Assembly: GCA_038496445.1 (NCBI GenBank)
Contig: JALMLS010000448.1
Span: forward strand, 277,296 to 341,295
DNA length: 64,000 nucleotides
DNA from: Trichosphaerium sp. ATCC 40318
Lineage: Eukaryota; Discosea; Flabellinia; Trichosidae
Reading direction: 5' to 3'
This document shows positions 61,197 to 64,000 of this stretch, piece by piece (position 1 is the first letter of the stretch; each line of letters starts with the position of its first letter). A model generated the notes under the pieces. That model saw only the letters and a program-made list of their open reading frames with translations, was not told the origin of the DNA and did no database searches. Both the position numbers and the translations under genes were made by a program.

Positions 61197-62532
61197 ATGT
61201 CACTTGTTAACGTCAGCGTAACAGATAAGGTCTGCTTGATATCAATTAACCGTCAAAATGTACGAAATTGCGTAAATGGGCCAACTGCCGTTAAATTAGG
61301 TATGACTACGCATGATACAATACGCTGTGAAGCGCTAAAAACTGATTAAACGTTTTTATTATTTGCAATGGTAATCTACGTATTCCCACTAACTTTGTAC
61401 TCAGCGGAAGCGCTTATAGCGTTTGACAAGAACCCAAAGCTATGTGTTGCTGTTTTATATGGCGAAGGAGGATGCTTTTGTGCAGGTGCAGATCTCAAGG
61501 CAGTTTCAGCAGGCTGGGTATTTGTTACATTCAGATTTTTTGTCAGTTTTTAACGACATTGTGTTCAGAAAGCCAAGGATGGCCTTCAACTTGTGCCAGT
61601 AAAAAGTATTCCTGAGAAAGGACCTGACTACGATACAACAGGTAAGCATGATAGACAAAGAAACCACTTGTTGCAAAAGTGACATTAAAACAAGGACCGA
61701 TGGGGTTTTCAAGGCTGCTCTTAAGCAAACCAGTTATAGCAGCTGTTGAAGGCTTCGCCGTCGCTGGTGGGCTTGAACTTGCTTGCTGGTGTGATATGCG
61801 TACAGCAGCAGAGGATGCTGTTTTCGGAGTGTTCTGCAGACGATGGGGTGTACCTCTTTTAGATGGAGGAACCGTAAGTACAACTAGGTTTTTATTTTAA
61901 CTTGAGTACTAGACCCGGCTACCAAGACTTATTGGGCTTTCACGTGCTATGGATATGATTCTTACAGGAAGGCCAGTAACTGCCCCAGAGGTACTAGTAT
62001 TCTTGAGATAAATTTTGGTTTACAAAACACGTAGGGATTGTCAATGGGTCTTGTCAATCGGGTTGTACCCAGAGGTAACAGAATGAACTTTTATGTTTTC
62101 TAACAATGACAAGGCACAGCTGTTCTTAATGCTGTAGCGATAGCAAAGCAGATTTCTTCATTCCCACAGGTATGTTTCACAAAGCTGCAGTGTAAGAAAA
62201 CTAATGTCTACCTCCAAGGCAACAATGCGTGCCGACAGAATGTCAGCAATTCGTCAGTATCAACACGGAAACATAAAAGACGTAAGTTGGTGATTTTATT
62301 GCAATTACGATCCTTTTGTCTTAACTAAATTCAACACAAGGCTTTACGGAGTGAGTACGAATTAGGGGCGCCTTGTGCAGCTGATGCTGTTCGCGGAGCA
62401 ACTATTTTTGCTGTAAAGAAAAAAGTTCACATTATTTTGGGTTTATCACGTGATATTATTAACATAGTGTTCTTAGGTAGACACGGAAGCTTTTCAGAGT
62501 TCACTGGTGTTAAAAAAAAGTCCAAACTATAA
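61197..62532 (+). CDS. Enoyl-CoA hydratase/isomerase family protein
   Basis: Spliced gene of about eight exons. Start MSLVNVSVTDKVCLISINRQ, then NVRNCVNGPTAVKLAEALIA, the oxyanion-hole stretch YGEGGCFCAGADLKAVSAG, LLSKPVIAAVEGFAVAGGLE and LACWCDMRTAAEDAVFGVFC, RRWGVPLLDGGTV, RLPRLIGLSRAMDMILTGRP, GLSMGLVNRVVPRG, and MRADRMSAIRQYQHGN. It matches the crotonase superfamily, EchA-like group, roughly 270-280 residues. It probably hydrates enoyl-CoA in fatty-acid or amino-acid breakdown; no obvious mitochondrial or peroxisomal signal is seen. The reading frame of the last exon is uncertain: GRHGSFSEFTGVKKKSKL (end 62532) fits the family better, but splice phase favours another frame ending further on. 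Confidence 0.85.
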
Positions 62533-62756
62533 ACAAAGCAAAGGGCCAATAAAACGAACAAAACAGTCCTTGCAGCACTTCAATAAGCTGGTTTTTTTTG
62601 TTGTTGTAACATTTCGCTGAAATTATTTTAGCGTAAACCTTATCGGCTGTTACGCCGAAGTATAACCATTTTACTGCGAATGGTGGTGTTTTTGGTGCGC
62701 AGCGAGCAAAACTTTGAAATTTCTACCTTTTTGTAAGGGTATTTCTTGTTGTGACC

Positions 62757-63578
62757 ATGTGGAACGCTACAGAGCTATTAGAAATGTACTTAACGACCGA
62801 AGAGCCTCGTTTGTTTCATTTAGATGTCGGTTGGTCACTGTTCTGGTGTTTAGTGCTTGGGCTTATCTATTTTATGGACCAAAGGTACAAACAAAGCGGA
62901 AATACGCGCCAAAATGAAGTTTAATAATTTACTAGTACAGATATGATTTATCTATGGTTCTTTTACCTCCATACGCCAGACGATATCGGTAGAGGTGCTT
63001 CAATGGGTATTGGGCTTGGTATTTACATGGTAGTCCTCAAGTACGTCATTTACGCGTAAAAACCATCGCAAACGCGCTAAATAGCGTTAAATACTCGAAT
63101 CCAAAGGTTTTAGTTCACTAACATTATCGATAGACCAATTATATCGTCGTTTTACTGTGAGAGCACTACCTTGCTTATTTTACTTGGATTTGTAGCATTT
63201 TATGAAGTGGGAGTTGTATCTAGGTTCCTATCTATCAATATGTGTGATGTACGACTATTTAACAATCCTGTAACGTGGTCATTCTTGTTTTCTTTTTAAT
63301 TCACTTCTAGGATGTTCTACTTGGTTCACACTACCTGATTCTTGGGTTTCCTCTTGGATTCATTGTACTAGCTACACAGTCACTTGGTTATTATACACAT
63401 TCATGGTTTGCTTTGTCAATTAGCTCTTTTGGTCCCTCTTATTCCGATTTGTTGGATTCTTTTTCATACTCATATCTTCGTTCCTATTGTTCGTGTCATT
63501 AGTATAGTTTGTATCCCTGCATATGTGCTCATTGAAGAAGAGTTTTTTGGGCCTCATTGGACTGAGATAGATACTTAA
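62757..63578 (+). CDS. Polytopic membrane protein, unknown family
   Basis: ATG at 62757 gives MWNATELLEMYLTTEEPRLF and VGWSLFWCLVLGLIYFMDQ to a GTACAAAC donor. Later exon blocks are MIYLWFFYLHTPDDIGRGAS with MGIGLGIYMVVLK (about 62942-63040), ILLGFVAFYEVGVVSRFL (about 63180), VLLGSHYLILGFPLGFIVLA with TQSLGYYTHSW (about 63312), and a last hydrophobic frame ending VLIEEEFFGPHWTEIDT (63578). At least four or five membrane spans. Exon borders after 63040 are partly guessed. No family recognised. Confidence 0.5.
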
Positions 63579-64000
63579 TTTAAGCAAAGAAGGGTGCGTC
63601 AGAAACAAACTAGTTTCTCTTAAAGAGCTTGAATTGGTTTTTAACTTGTTTCCTCTAGTACAAATACCAGACTTTAAAAACGTTATATCAAACAATGAGC
63701 ACTAAATGATGAAATGTATACGAATACGTTCGCGGCAAACGTTTTCCGCTGAAGCTCGTTATAGGAGAAAAACTGTATTTTAATCGAAAGATAACTTTGT
63801 GTTTTTAAGTGAAGTTAGATTCTAATGAGGGCACTACAAGCGCTAACAGTTTTATTTACCACAAATGCAATTCATTAGGCTAACCTTTGCGCGATCCTTT
63901 TTTTTGCACATTCGAATTTTCTCAATCTTGATAGTCTTTTATCTTCTTTCTTTGTTTGGGATTCATTCCTTCAATTGACCATTTTCATCCCACTCTTTTG
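63579..64000. other. No gene seen at right edge
   Basis: AT-rich sequence with no ORF that carries a motif. The minus-strand frame 63420-63695 is antisense to the membrane protein. Confidence 0.45.

Overview
This is nuclear DNA of a single-celled eukaryote. It is AT-rich and gene-dense. Most genes are cut into short exons by introns of about 45-80 bases, and the encoded set is eukaryotic: Nup160, RPS28, WDR70, a three-domain severin, a STE20 kinase with a CRIB motif, a dual-specificity phosphatase, an F-box/LRR protein and a CCDC93-like protein. TAA, TAG and TGA all end recognisable genes, so the code looks standard. Severin, the CRIB kinase, the BPI-like protein and secreted glycosidases would suit a phagotrophic, probably amoeboid protist, but I cannot place the species. 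All multi-exon coordinates below are gene spans (start codon to stop codon) read by hand.

Layout. 13-4855: a three-pass membrane protein gene (here called family A) and a secreted protein gene (family B), both on the minus strand. 4856-7248: gene-poor, with a 27-bp minisatellite. 7249-13800: severin, membrane-anchored STE20 kinase and dual-specificity phosphatase, all minus. 13964-20620: Nup160, plus, divergent from the phosphatase. 20970-26965: second copies of A and B, now on the plus strand. 27120-29225: a decayed MORN-type repeat gene, a tRNA-like sequence and no clear gene. 29226-35254: WDR70, RPS28 and small hypothetical genes. 35255-37470: nothing recognised. 37471-43949: an ORF with an A-rich tail, a nu-class-like GST, an EGF plus beta-propeller glycosidase-like protein, a small hypothetical and a lysine 6-transaminase. 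44826-49510: a BRCT-like protein and an APS/PAPS reductase-ATP sulfurylase fusion. 50163-56275: BPI/LBP-like protein and GH31 glucosidase, convergent. 56972-63578: F-box/LRR, CCDC93-like, ubiquitin-like/ankyrin, a small hypothetical, enoyl-CoA hydratase and a polytopic membrane protein.

The most unusual features are (1) the A/B gene pair, present twice in opposite orientation, where A copies are nearly identical in some stretches and strongly diverged in ectodomain patches, while B copies differ in having or lacking a GPI-like tail; (2) at least six GC-AG introns, several with donor GCACGTG, proven by reading phase; (3) a large excess of the palindrome CACGTG across the window, including one placed 17-18 bases before the start codon of both B genes; and (4) the sulfate-assimilation fusion enzyme.
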